NCBI GenBank assembly: GCA_017165825.1 | Contig: CM029378.1 | Location: 15,024,748-15,088,747 of the forward strand | DNA: 64,000 nucleotides | From: Hepsetus odoe | Lineage: Eukaryota > Chordata > Actinopteri > Characiformes > Hepsetidae | Direction of reading: 5' to 3' | Part shown: positions 50,373-62,757 of the stretch, one piece after another | Layout: each line of letters opens with the position of its first letter | How positions within the stretch are numbered: position 1 is the stretch's first letter | The notes under the pieces: generated by a model | Database searches by the model: none | What the model was told of the DNA's origin: nothing | What the model saw: the letters and a program-made list of their open reading frames with translations, nothing else | Position numbers and translations under genes: made by a program

Positions 50373-53091
50373 GTTGTTTGCATATTTGATTTGGCAGTAT
50401 TGGAAGTTTTATACTGAATGTCCTTCCTCATGTAATCCTCCCCATTTATCCAGGCTTGGGACTGGCACAAAGAAATACATTGGCTTGTGCATCCCTTTTA
50501 CAATATTTAAGTGGTATCTGAGTTTTAATAACTTGGAACAGGAAAGAATGCTTTCTGACATTTCCTGTTGCCGAGCTATGTTTTAATCTTCCTAAAAGCT
50601 TGGTCATTTTTGGTCACTAGCTCTCCTCCTTTATTGTCTATGTGATTGATCTTGGGTGCAACAATAAGCAAAATATTACTTTCCCAGTGAAAATAGCTGG
50701 AACAGTGCAATGTCAGATCTGTTGTTGTTTTAACTGTACATCAACAATAATACTACAGAATACACCCAGCCTGTGCAGTAGTGGTGGAGTGGTAGATAAA
50801 GCAAGTAAACAGCTAAGTTAACAAGCTCACCAATAAACCTAGTAAACAGTATTTTATCCTGAGAAACCTTTGAATAAGGTACAACCCTCAATAGTGCTCC
50901 CTGGATACTGAATGTAGTTGGTTTGGTGAATGGGCTTAATGTAGAGGAAACAAAATATTGTTGTTCACTGTGTGCTGTGGTGTATTCACAATTCCAGTTA
51001 CTTTCACTTCAGCCCAGGGTTTAAAGGTTCAACAGGTTACATGGGGATAACATGGGGGAAATGTGTTAATGGGGTTTAAAAAATAGACCTATTTATTTAT
51101 GACATAAATGTACTGATTAATTCTGCCATCTATTTGTAATTTCTTTCACACTAATGACCTTGAAGCATGCTTAACACAGCATGCTAGTTTGACACATTGC
51201 ACATCGTCATCAACTTAAATGAGGGATCAATAACTAAGAATAGAGAATCATATCAAACCAAGATGTTAGAATTAACAAAGATAATCCACCACAGGTTCCT
51301 CTAACTGCAGTTAATAAAGTATTTGTTTCTAGCACCGTTGTCAAGTTTTGATTCTTTTATTTTCAAGGTTCTCTGGCTGTCTTTTTCACTTGGCTTGCAG
51401 CATATTACTGTAAGTTACGCTTTTTTGCCAACTGGTTCCCTCAGGTCAAGATTTGAAGTGATAAAGGCCTTGTAATTTGTGTCTCTGTTCTCCCCGGGGC
51501 TGAGCACTGTATTAGAGGGCTGGGGTGAGGACATGCTTTAGTAGGCCAGGTTTATAAATAATGCTACCTGGGGCCTCTGCTAGTCACGGCGCTAGCCAGA
51601 TTTCTCCAACACCAGCAAATATCAACTGCAATCAGACAGCCGTTCTGGAGGGGAAGCACAGCAAGTCATAGACAATTAACTCAGCGCAGGCCTCTTTGCT
51701 GTGACTTACAGCATGTTAATTTAAGGGTGAGGAGAGGGCGTGCTGTTTGCTTTCCTTTCTCTCCCTCTTTTTTTGAAGCCCATTTTAAAGGCCTGGATAT
51801 TTCTTCTCAAAAAGCTTAAATCCTTTAATGTTTATGGTTAGCAAATGCAGCCGGATGGGCCTTTAACATGCAGAAGGTGTGTTTTAAAGGTTTAACCCTA
51901 TGACCACCAACACAATATTCTAAAAGCAGGTTGTAGGGATTTGTCTGACCCTTTTTTTTCCTAACCATAATGATATCTTTTGCACTGTCTCTCTTTCACT
52001 GTGAATGGATTGCAGGTAAACGCTGGGTGTGTCCTTCCGATTCTTGGCATATTTTGAGAGTATAGGCTTTGCTTTGTGTTGACGGCTATAAAGGAGGAAT
52101 GGTATACTCTTTCATGTACTTCCTCCAGACTAAAGAGAAATTTAATATATAAGGAGAGCTATTTGAAGCTACTTGTCCTGCGTTTTCACTGCATTTCTCA
52201 GCATATTGTGGATGTTGTCTCTACTTAAAGAAAAGTAACCCAGTGCAAGGTTCTTTACAAAGCATGAATACTGCTGTTCAGCTGGATGTATAGCAGTATC
52301 TATTGAAAGAGCCAAAAAAACATCCATGTATTTTTAACATGGTATATTTGAAACAAAAGTGTTTTGGTAAAACCTCCTCAAGAAATAACAATATTCCCTA
52401 CCTGTAGCCTATCGTAATAAAATATATTTTCTTTAATTTAAAATGTCTTTGGATGTAACATGTCTGGTTATATTATTTTCTAAATGTATAAAGGTATTTG
52501 ATTTCAATGCCTCTGAATGAGATGTATAGGTACAGTTTATGTGCACTCTACCAAAAAGCATCCTTTAGTGCATTGAGATGAGATAGAAGTTTTTTTGAAA
52601 CCACTTTTGAAACCTTTTTACATTAAAGGCTTTTCTAATATACTCAGGAGTGGTAAAATACACACAGTCTTTGCATAGTATTGTGTAAAAGTAGAACTAT
52701 TGGTTAAACCTTTTATTCAAGTAACAGTAAAAAGTGCAGACTCTGAAATATACTCAAGGTGTAAAAGTAAAAAGTAGCTCTTTGATATTTCAAATGGCTG
52801 ATTCTGTGCACAGCAAATTAAATGTCCTTTTTGATTTACTTTCCTAGATTTGGCTGGCCTGGTAGTCAAATAGATTCACCTATTAGTCAGTTCCACAATT
52901 ATATTTAGGAAATAAGTTGTTTCAATGAAAATAAATACTCTAGAATAGACGCCTGAAAATTCAAGTAAAGTAGAATTGTACTCACATTCCTGTTCAGCTC
53001 TGCCAAACATTTTGAAGAGTGTAACATCAATATGCCACTTCATATGCGCATTCATGCATTATCTCTACTGTTATCCAAAGCAGAGTAATAG

Positions 53092-53345
53092 GTGATGCTG
53101 GAGCCTATCCCAGTGCTTATAGGGCAAAATAAAGAGAAACACCCTGAGCAGGTTGCTAGTTCATCACAGAGCAGACACACAGGTAAATACCGTCATATTG
53201 ACACTTACACTAAGGGGCAATTTAGCTTTTACAAACTACCTGGTGTGCATGTTTTGGACTGTGGGAGGAAACTCACAAACATGGGGAGAACATGCAAACA
53301 TCACAGCCAATGGACCAAGGTCACCCTGCCAGGGAATCAAACCTA
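53092..53345 (+). mobile_element. dispersed teleost repeat, copy 2
   Basis: Begins GTGATGCTGGAGCCTATCCC and contains CACCCTGAGCAGG, GGGGCAATTTAGC, TTGGACTGTGGGAGGAAAC and GGGGAGAACATGCAAAC. These blocks are characteristic of a very abundant fish repeat, also found at 62500-62757 in the same orientation. Class not assigned with confidence. Confidence 0.8.
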
Positions 53346-54524
53346 AATTTGCATCCACATATATTGGCTGTGCTCCTTAGAGTAGTAAGTCTCCTTAGAG
53401 GTACTGAATTTGTGAAGAGCATGGTATGTTGGCGTTCTAATAAAAATAAGGCTGGTTTCAGTCCACACTTTGGTCCCCTCCTCCAAAGGTGCTGTTTTGT
53501 GCTGTTTGTGTCACCCTGAGGGAAACCGCACATGATCCTGGCCCAAATACGTTCAACATATCAAATTTAACTAGCCACTGTTTCTCTACAACTGAATACT
53601 CTTATTCTAAAGTCAATCTTTTGCTGGAGGCTCTTAGAATTTCAAGCTGAAGTCTTTGTTTTGCTGTTTACTCAGATGACAAAATGTGCAGGTTGCTCCA
53701 AGAGTGGTGGATTATGGTAAAAATGGTAAAGGCTAACTGTTGTATCCTTTCCCTGTTAAATTCACTCAAGTTGCTGGGTACCTTCCGAGTCTGGTGCATG
53801 AAGAACAATAAATTAATGAGGCCTTTATAAAGCATAAGTAATAAATAATATCTGTGTATTCATTCTGCAATGTTTTGCCAATCTTAGAAGTCATAAAATA
53901 GAACAAAATCTATACAAGATGCTGTACAAGTTAGAATACGTAATGGTAATGAAAATAAATGAAAAGCAAAATGTTTTGCGCACTAGAATACCTAACAAGG
54001 CAAAGCTTCATGGTGTTCCGTCACAGTATACTCCCTTAAGAGGCTTGGAGGCCAATGGCTCAGCAATGTTGAGAGTTTAAGCCAGACACAGAGAGTGTGT
54101 CAGGGGGTAAGGGAAGGAAGAGAGAGAGATGCTCCTGTAGGCCACAAAGCAGCTGTGCAGCAGCTCAGCAATCGTGAGATCTTTGCTCCCTGTGATAAGG
54201 ATTCATCACTTGTCAGCATTCGCAGATGGAGTTCAGAGATGAGTCATAAGTGTATCTATCTGCCTGTCAAATGTAGCTTTGCATTTTTACAGCAAACCCA
54301 CTGATCTAATGCTGTTTTGTCATGGGAGATTTCCACGACGGTCAGTTGATGGACCCCACCTTAAACCGATTTCCTTTCTGGCTACAATTGACCACAGTCC
54401 CTAGTGCAAAAGCCTGACTTATAAGGTGCCATGGAATGAACCTGCATGCATGTGCTGTACACATTACCACAGCATGAACCAACATGAACACATGATGGAT
54501 TCACATTAACCTTTGTGGTTTTGG

Positions 54525-54880
54525 AAGGGACAGAGAGACAGAGAGAGGGAGAGAGAGAGAGACTGTAAAATACCATAGAGAGAAAAGGAAAGAGAGTGCA
54601 AGAAACAAACAAAGCAGAGAGAGACAAAGAGGAAGTTGGGGAGATACAGATAAAAGGAATGAAGGAGAAAGAAACTTACAGGGATAACAGTCAGAGTGAA
54701 AGAACAAAGTAAGAAAGAATGAGAGGTAGAGAGAGAGAAATCAAATGTAATAGAGTAAGTTTTTAAAAAAAAGGAGGACAGAAGGAGATGAGAAGGAAAC
54801 ATAGTAAGAGAGAGAGACCAAGAGAGAGATTAGAAGAGAACAAGAGAGAGAGTGTAAAATAGAGACATACTGAGAGGGAG
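54525..54880. repeat. purine-rich (GA-rich) low-complexity tract
   Basis: About 350 bp in which the plus strand is mostly A and G, with many GAGAGA and AAAGAA runs. The Leu/Ser/Phe-rich frames on the minus strand are composition artefacts. Confidence 0.85.
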
Positions 54881-55872
54881 GAGAGCTTAAGCCTGTACTT
54901 TTCGGTTTCTGGGTGTTGTAGGATAGTTTCCAGTGCAGTAAATGCTCCCTTGCAGTCAAGTCTATTGAGGCATCATAGCTGCCTGACAGGTCTATTGTCA
55001 AGAAACGGAATAGATTAAGCCTGCTCCTCCCAAGAAAGCAATCAAAATCAAACAAAAACAAGGAAGGCCTTCACCAGTGGCCCTATCTCTTTTGCTCAAT
55101 CTCACACCATTCTGTGTGTATCAAGGATTTCTTGCCACAAACAACCTGTTACTTGACACAGCCAGGAACCGCCTCCAGAACATGGTGGCTATGGAGAACA
55201 ATGAACTTGCTCTAAGAAAATTATATCCTTTCCTCGGTGTATCTTTTCTCTTCCATCACCCAGAGTTTACTGTCTCCTTTTGTTGGCCTCACAATGACAG
55301 CGAACAACTTCCTTCAATCTATTTGCTCATTCTCTTCATCAAACTGTTCAAGCCTCATCCACGCCACACAGTTGTTTCCTCTGACCGTGTATCGCTTTTC
55401 AGCCTATTCATGTCTCAGTTTATAATGATTCCATATTGTAAAAGGTCATTGCCTTTCGGAACAGAGAATTATCCATGCGTGTGCAGTTACGGAAACGTGG
55501 CGGCAGTCATTCTTTTCAGAGCTTTCTCTATAACTCTCTGTCCACAGTGTCTTATGTATGCCCCTTGGGAAGAAACACCTTTGTTTGATGCCATCAGTTA
55601 GGCAGGGTGTAGGAACAGGATATTGTTTTTCCAGGCAACAAACCAGAAACCTGCAATATCTCCATAGGAACATACTTGAATATACATGACTGATACTATG
55701 AATTTAAATATTTTATATTACAAGATAAATCAATTAGATGCACCATGAGCATTTTGTTCTTATTTAGTAAGAATTACATTTTGAAGCTGAGAAAGAGACC
55801 ATTAGAATCTTTTTACAAAAATTGGACATAATATAATTTTTGGATTGTCCTGAGAAAGAAAGAAACCTCTGT

Positions 55873-56985
55873 TACACTGTGCACAATTATTAGGGAAGGG
55901 AGTATTTTGAGGATTCATCTTAATCTGGAACAAACACAGTGCTATCAGTCAATCCTAAATGTTAATAACCCTGAAATCTGAATGAACATTCTCAGGAGAG
56001 TACATATGGCAGGCAGCTATTAGAGTGCAGAACTATTCTGCAACTAAATGAAAAACAATAAGTTTCTGTACTGTTTATTTTCATCTGTTAAAGTGAGTAT
56101 GATAAACAACTCAATTTACAAATAAGCATTTCTGACATTTTTTTGAAAAATCAGTGACCAATATAGCCTCTCTTCCTTTCAATAACAGTCATATTCCTTT
56201 TAATTCATGGAGGCTGTCAGTTTCTTGATCTGTTGACAATTTAACTTTTTGTGCAGCATCAACCACAGCCACGCAGACACTGTTCAGAGAGGTGGACTGT
56301 TCCTTCCCAGTAAATCTCCAGAAGGGCCCACAAGTTCTCAATAGGATTCAGGTCTTTAACCTGTTAAGGTCCAACTAGCTTTAATAATAGCAGCCCATAC
56401 CAATACCCAAGTGGAAGTGAAGCTCTGTGCCCGTTGCTGATCCAGCCATAGAGCAATCCATCTAGTCCGTTGAGAGTCACGCATCTCATCGGTCTTGAGA
56501 GATTTCTTGGCCAAGTCTTGACGTTTCAGCTTATGTGTCTTGTTCAGTGGTGGATTCAGTCTTCCTTACAGTGGTCATGTCTCTGAGCACTGTACACCTT
56601 GTATCTCTGGACACTCCAGTAGGTTCAGTTCTGGAATATGACAGCACTGGAGGATCATGGGTTCCTGGTAGTTTCATGTTTGATTCTTCTCAAATCCTTG
56701 CCTGTTAATTTGCGTCCTCTTTGCATCCTGTTATTTTTTTCCAACCCATTTCTTTCGAATTTTTGTAATAAACTGTTTAATGGTTCAGTGATCATGCCCC
56801 AATATCTTAACAGTTTAAAGAGTGCTGCATCCTTCACAATTTAGAATTTTTGACTTTTCAGTTCTATCTGGGATTTTTGGCCTGAGGAGGAAAAGAAGCT
56901 GCCTAATAATGCAAACCTTGATACAGGGTGTTGATCTCCTTAGGCCACACCCTCCCTCAGTACACAATTACACATCAACTGATCT
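55873..56985 (-). pseudogene. Tc1-like DNA transposon relic with degraded transposase
   Basis: The left end has TGTGCACAATTATTAGGG (about 55878) and the right end TGCCTAATAATGCAAACC (about 56900): an inverted AATTATTAGG-type motif that marks a known Tc1/mariner group in fish, with ACCCTGTATCAAGG just outside. On the minus strand the transposase is recognisable as fragments: TLNGLDGLL (about 56475), then PIENLW (about 56345-56328), then YIGH-like sequence before the stop at about 56155. The segment carrying the central catalytic Asp is deleted and there are several stops. The 5' outer inverted repeat seems truncated. The element is dead. Confidence 0.85.
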
Positions 56986-59900
56986 GCTTGGTATTCCATC
57001 AAGGTATTCCATCAATCCATGGTTCAAGATTTTGTGGGAAAAAGTCCATTCCACTTTGCAGGAATTAGAGAACCAAAAAAGAAGATGAGAAAAAAAGAGA
57101 TGAGCCACAAGGTTTCTTAAACACCTGCACAAAGGTGCTGTGGTAGAAGCCTGGAAAATCATAACCAAAGAAGAAATCAACAATATGATGAACTCAGTGG
57201 ATCACAGGCAAGAGATATGCTACCAAATATTTTTTGAAGAACTCTTGTATCACCAAAATGTAACTTTATAGGTGAAAGAAAAAATCCATCTTAATTTAAT
57301 TATAAACTAATGTAATCAAATTCACCTGGACAATTCCTAATGAAAGGTTTCCAAGAGAAGACTAAATATGCTCAACGTGTTAATATATTACACAACAAAA
57401 TATATTGGAATATTGTTTGAATATATAATAGTTGGCATTTTCAGCTCATGAGAGTTACATTGTGTTATTACAGAAAGACCTATGTAATCATCTTTTCTGA
57501 GTAATACATTAATTTATATTGAGAATCACAGCTTGCAGAAATATGTTTGGCTTAGTCATGGGGTGTCAGTGTATAGAGTTCCATAGAGTTTTCTGATCCT
57601 GAGCGAGAGCAGTGCAGCTGGAGGAGGGAGAAGGGTGGGGCTCTTCCCAGCATTCCACAGGGCTAGGAGAATGCCCTTCTCCTGGCAACCCCTGCTAGAG
57701 CTCGCCACTCTGCCTCCGCTGGCCTCCTCCGGATTTGACCCGAGCTCTGTGTGTTCTGAAAGAGCAAGAGCCTGAGAGATTAAAAAAACTCCTTCCCAGA
57801 AACCCGCTCAACAGGCACCTCATTAAGCATCTCACATTCTGTCTGTGGGGGCAAATATCAATCTCTTATACTTACACATAGACACACAACGCAAAACATT
57901 TGACAATCTTAACATTTTGTTCCCACAGCTTTGATGCTGCAACGGTTGATTGAGACAACTCTATCTCACCACATTAGTAATAAATGTTTTGCTTTGAAAG
58001 TTGATCAAAGAGAGACGTGAAACCACAGTTTCGTCTCAGTGTCCTGGTATTGTATTCCAACTGAATTGCCTGAACATCTTATATTGATTGGAAAAATTGA
58101 TGTAGAAATAGATGTGTCTAAGTGAACGAGTTTTGTTTACTTAAAAAGTCTTGTTTTAACAGTGACACAATGACTTGTTGTTCCTTACGTTTCTATTTTA
58201 AAATACTTCTCTTAATTTTGAATGCTTTGCCACAACTTCAACTCTTGAACCTTTATTCAACATACATTGTGTGCCTATTAGCATTCAGTCTTTACACCAT
58301 GCAGATGTTGTCTAAGCAGTTGCATGTATTATCTGAGCTCATTTACTGTGCTAAGAAAAAGTATGTGACAAATTAGGACGTCTAAGCAATGCCAGCGAAC
58401 ATTTATGTTGGTAATATGAGCAAACTCATTGGAAGTGTAATCAATTCACAACAGAAACTTTTGATAGCAGAGTTGCTGCATTCCACAGATGCATTTGAGA
58501 GACAGGACCACCAATAGCAGTCCATCTGAAGATTAAATAACTAATAGCTGTGAAGAATCTTCGAAGTCCTCGATTAGAGGAAGCTGGATGTACCCCAATA
58601 AAAACAGTGAATGGATGAAAAAAATGATCACAGTTGCTTGACTAAACAGGCTTCTAGTGAGAGTGCTCTGCAACATATGGGCTTGTTTTGGCTGCCATTC
58701 ATGGCTAGCTGTCTATGAAAGCACCATCTGTAGCATGCTTTTCTCCTTTCTTTTACTTTGTCCTTTTCCCACTGCTGCACTCCATTCATGCGTTGCCACT
58801 CCAATCAGCACCTTCCCAGGGGAACTGTTCCAGCCTCCATCCAGGGCCTGCACCTTGCTGCAAAACATACTATAGCTCCTCAAAAGCATCAGTCACACAG
58901 GTGGAGGGAAAACCTGAAAATTTTACTTAATTTGTGTTGATATGAAATTCTGGTGTGTATTCTTGGAAATGGCCTATCATTTCAAAGGCAGGTACAGTAG
59001 ACATGCTTATAGATCACAATAAAAAAAATACTTGTGTGCTACAAGTACAGCTGGAATGTTTTAGAATCCATATTAACCTTCACTAATTAAAATAAATGGC
59101 ACAAGAAAATTTCAGACTTCTGAGGACTCTTTAGGACAACCCAGATGTCTTTCAGGCACCAGTCTGTCGCAGTGTAATTTGCACTGATGCTAAAGGAGCA
59201 GCTTATTTTTTCCCCTCCTGTACATAAAGAGGTAAGAAGGCATGGTTATGGGCTACTTCACTGAGCCCGACATCAGTTGTCTGTAAACAACAAGCTTCCA
59301 TGCTTATTTAAATTAATCTCAAGAATGAGGAATTCATTGGCAGTCCCAAGGAGCAACAGTAGTCTAGCGGTAAGCCATTTGGATGCCTATAATGTCCTGC
59401 CATTTACAGGACTGGTGGCTTCTACAAATCATAATGACAAGGAATCTCAATACAATGCACTTTGTAATGCAAAATATACTTTCAGCAAAACGTTCCAAGT
59501 ACATTAAGGCATCGAACCTCCAGAACGTGTTTCTCCCTGTCCACCACATTAAGCCCCAGCAGTTGCCAGAAGCATAATTAATGTAGTGACTAGTAAAGCC
59601 TTTCTGCATTCTTAAACTCAAGAAATTGTGATGGTTCAACAACATTTCTAGGAAAAGTTTCTGCAGCTTATGGTCACCCCTCTGAAAGCTCTGTAAGAGG
59701 CAGAACTGCCCTGAACATGTAATCACCTCTGACAACAGGTGCTGTTTTTAATTTGGACAAAACATTTTAAACATTTCCCTATTAACATATAAAACAACTG
59801 AGAACGGAAATTAAGCCTTTCAGAACAGAGTCATGGTGTAATTATTTAATCATGATGAGGTTGGTACTGGGGGCTTACTCAAAAGGCCATAGTCTACAAA

Positions 59901-60314
59901 GAGGTTACAGGATATACTGGCACATGGTAGCTAGCATTAAGCTTTAGCTCAGAATGAACTAATTAACCATAAGCACTTATATCTAGTTTTAAACATCTTA
60001 CATGAGGCTTTTCTTGTGCTTTTCACATTAATGGAGATAGTCATAGTCCAGAATGCTATCAAAGTTCACCAGTTGCAGATGTTTTTTTTTCTTTTTTAAT
60101 GCAATTGCAGCCAAATTAATTTACAACACATGTCTACTTTTGTGGTATCTGCAATTACAAAATGTTACTTTTCGAAGTTGACAAAATATATATTTTTTAT
60201 GTCAATTACTGTAAATTAAAGTAAGTACAGTATGCACAAAAGAATTGGAAGAAAGGTAAATTCATTTGTTTTTCTATTTGGGTTTAAAAACAAGAATGTG
60301 AGATGAAAGATCAG
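56986..60314. other. gene-free region
   Basis: No exon or RNA gene recognised. A short direct duplication of GGTATTCCATCAA sits at about 56990-57015. The GC-richer block at 57590-57860, with CATTCCA, is the only patch that stands out. Confidence 0.55.
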
Positions 60315-62190
60315 ATTTTTATCATTTATTTACTGATATGATGGAGAGAAGAAAGGACGATATTTTGTGTGTGCAAGAGTCTAGATGGAAGGGTAGTAAG
60401 GCCAGGTGTTTTGGAGGCAAGTTTAAATTGTTTTACCAAGGTGTGGATGGCAGGAGAAATGTGGTAGGTGTTAAAAAGGAGTTTGTCAAAAGAGGTGAAG
60501 AGAGTTTCAGAAAGGGTGATGAGTTTGAAGCTGGAAGTTGAAGCTGTGATAATGAGATATTGTTAGTGCTTATGCCCCACAGGTTGGTTTTGAGTTGGAA
60601 GAGAAAGAAGATTTAGATGAAGTGATAGAGAGTGTACCCAGGGGAGACAGAGTGGTGATTGGTGTGGACTTTAATGGACATGTTGGGGAAGGGAACAGAG
60701 GACGTGATGGGTAAATATGTTGTCAAGGAGAGGAATGGTTGTATGGTTAAATGGTTGTAGATGGTTGCCAAATAAATGGAAATGGCAGCAGTGAATACCT
60801 ATTTTGAAAAGAGGGAGGAGCACAAGGTGTCATACATGCACACAAGTGGATTATATCCTTTGCAGGAGGGTCAGTCTGAAGGAGATTGGAGACTGCAAAG
60901 TAGTGTCAGGGGAGAGTGTAGCAAAACAGCATAGGATGGTATATAGGATGGTGGCCTAGTGGTTAGGGAGTTGGCCCTGCATTGGAAGATTGTGGGTTCG
61001 ATTCCCTCACCAGGAGGTAGCCCTGAGCAAGGTACCGTCCTCCTCACTGCTCCCCTGTGCTCCCACTGCTGGCACGGTGTTTGTGTGCATGGGTTAAAAG
61101 CAGGGGTCCAATTTTGTTGTGGTTCACGCTTGCTGTGCTGTGACCTTGCAATGACAAGGGTTGTCACTTTCACTTTTCACTTTCAAATAGTTGAAGCTGA
61201 AGAAGGAAGATTGCAAGGTGAAGTCCATGCAGGTATTAATATATGCACTGGGAGGTTAGCAAGATAAGGGTAGCAATGAAGAGGATGAACAATGGAAAGA
61301 CTATTGGTACAGATTACATACCGGTGGAAGCATTGATATATTTAGGAGAGATGGCGATTGAGTATCTGAGCAGATTCTTTATGCAATCTTGGATAGAGAA
61401 AGGATGTCTGAGGAATGGGGAAGACGTGTACTGGTACCGATTTTCATGAATAAGGGTGATGAACAGAGCACATAGTATTAAATATAGAGGGAAAAAGTTG
61501 ATTAGCCACAACATGAAGTTATGGGAATGAGTAGTGGAAGCTAAGTTAAAAGAGGTGATTATTAGTGAACAGCATTTTGGTTTCATGCTGAGAAAGTGCA
61601 CTATAGATGCAATGTTTGCCCTGAAGGTGTGGATGGAGAAGTACAGAGAAGGTCAGAAGGAGTTGTATTGTGCCTTTGTGAACTTGGGGAAAGCATATGA
61701 CAAGGTGCCTAGAGAGAAGTTATGGTTTTGTTTGAGGATATCATGAATAGCATAGAGGTATGTGAGAGTTGTACAGGATCTGTATGAGTGGCATAATTTA
61801 AATACTTGGGATCAACAGTTCAGTGTAATGGGGAGTGTGGAAGAGAGGTGAAGAAGAGAGTGCAGGCAGGTTGGAATTGGTGGAGAAGAGGGGCTGGAGT
61901 GATCTGTGACAGACAGGTACAAGTGAAAGGAAAGGTTTGCAGAACAGTAGAATAAAACAGCTATGCTATACAGCTTGGAGATAGTGTCACTGATGAAAAG
62001 ACAGGAAGTGGACTTGGAGGTGTCAGAGTTAAAGATTTTCATGGAAGTGATGAAGATTGCAGAAGGATTATATTGAGGGAAGGATGTTGAAAAAGGAGCC
62101 TGGCAGGAGGAATAGAGGAGGTTTATGGATGTGGTGAGAGAACATTCAGGTGGTCACCCTGAAGAAGGAAGACAAGAAAAGTCAGTAAGG
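60315..62190 (+). pseudogene. RTE-type LINE relic 2, broken, with SINE insertion
   Basis: Plus strand, 5' to 3': endonuclease start DILCVQESRWKGSKARCFGG (60359-60418), AYAPQVGFELEEKEDLDE (about 60570-60620), VVIGVDFNGHVGEGNRG (about 60650-60700), a SINE insertion (60951-61185), RVAMKRMNNGKTIGTDYIPV (about 61268-61327), the reverse-transcriptase segment FGFMLRKCTIDAMFALKVWM (61578-61637) and CAFVNLGKAYDKVPREKLW (61672-61728), then YLGSTVQ and a C-terminal RRFMDVV (about 62115). In FVNLGKAYD the first Asp expected in FVDLEKAYD-type motifs is Asn. The YADD block is deleted just after 61745, and there are stops and frame changes throughout. Confidence 0.88.
60951..61185 (+). mobile_element. tRNA-derived SINE, family A, inserted in LINE relic
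   Basis: A box TGGCCTAGTGG (60952-60962), perfect B box GGTTCGATTCC (60995-61005), then GAGCAAGGTACCGTCC and a body ending TGACAAGGGTTGTCACTTTC. The head matches the copy at 19047 but the 3' part differs, so it is a different subfamily. It interrupts the LINE coding sequence, so it inserted after the LINE. Confidence 0.88.
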
Positions 62191-62499
62191 TATCAAAACC
62201 GCAAATCACTGTTTGAAGATTTTCTGAAGCAAAATTAAAGAGGCTATAATATAACATGTAATACAGCATAGGGATGAAACTCAAGGTTTCTGGAGGTTTT
62301 ATGTACTAATGAGACAAAGATTATTCTTTACCAATGTGATGGAAAGGCCAAAGTGTAAAGAAAAAGAGTATATGCATCATGATTCATAAACTCATCTATT
62401 CAGCATGAAGGCTGTGTGTCATTGCTCTGATTTGCATGGCTGTTAATGGAACAAGCTCAAAAGAAACCACATGCCAAAATTATTATGGATTAAGTTCAC
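62191..62499. other. non-coding spacer
   Basis: AT-rich sequence between the LINE relic and the next dispersed repeat. Nothing recognisable. Confidence 0.6.
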
Positions 62500-62757
62500 C
62501 CACTCACTTTCACTCATTTTCATAACTGCTTGTCCTAATTAGGCTCATGGGGGTGCTGGTGCCTAGCCCAGCTCTCTCAGGGCAAAAGGTGGGGTAACAC
62601 CCTGGACAGGTCTCAAGTTCAGCAAAGGGCAGATACACAGACAAACACACTCATCATTTAGCATCTCCAGTCCACCTGATGTGTATGTCTTTGGATGGTG
62701 GGAGACATCCACACAGACCCAGTGAGAACATGCAACCTCCACCTTGACCAGATCTAG
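62500..62757 (+). mobile_element. dispersed teleost repeat, copy 3
   Basis: CATAACTGCTTGTCCTAATT, then GGGGGTGCTGGTGCCTAGCC, ACACCCTGGACAGG, ATTTAGCATCTCCAGTCCAC, TGTATGTCTTTGGATGGTGG and GAGAACATGCAACCTCCACC, the same order of blocks as the copy at 53092-53345. No frame extends through it. Confidence 0.8.

Larger units (their letters stand above)
50373..55872. other. gene-free region
   Basis: No exon recognised. It contains a dispersed repeat at 53.1-53.3 kb, a purine-rich stretch at 54.52-54.88 kb, and a GC-richer block at 51480-51720 that could be regulatory. A 174-codon plus-strand open frame (55077-55601) has hydrophobic and Ser-rich content but no domain I recognise and no splice or repeat context to support it. 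Confidence 0.5.

Noticed and set aside
55077..55601. 174-codon open frame on the plus strand
   Set aside because: Hydrophobic and Ser-rich composition without a motif I know, next to a low-complexity tract and a transposon relic. Likely chance.
59345..59400. A further SINE head (AGTAGTCTAGCGGTAAG)
   Set aside because: Resembles an A box, but no B box or SINE body follows.
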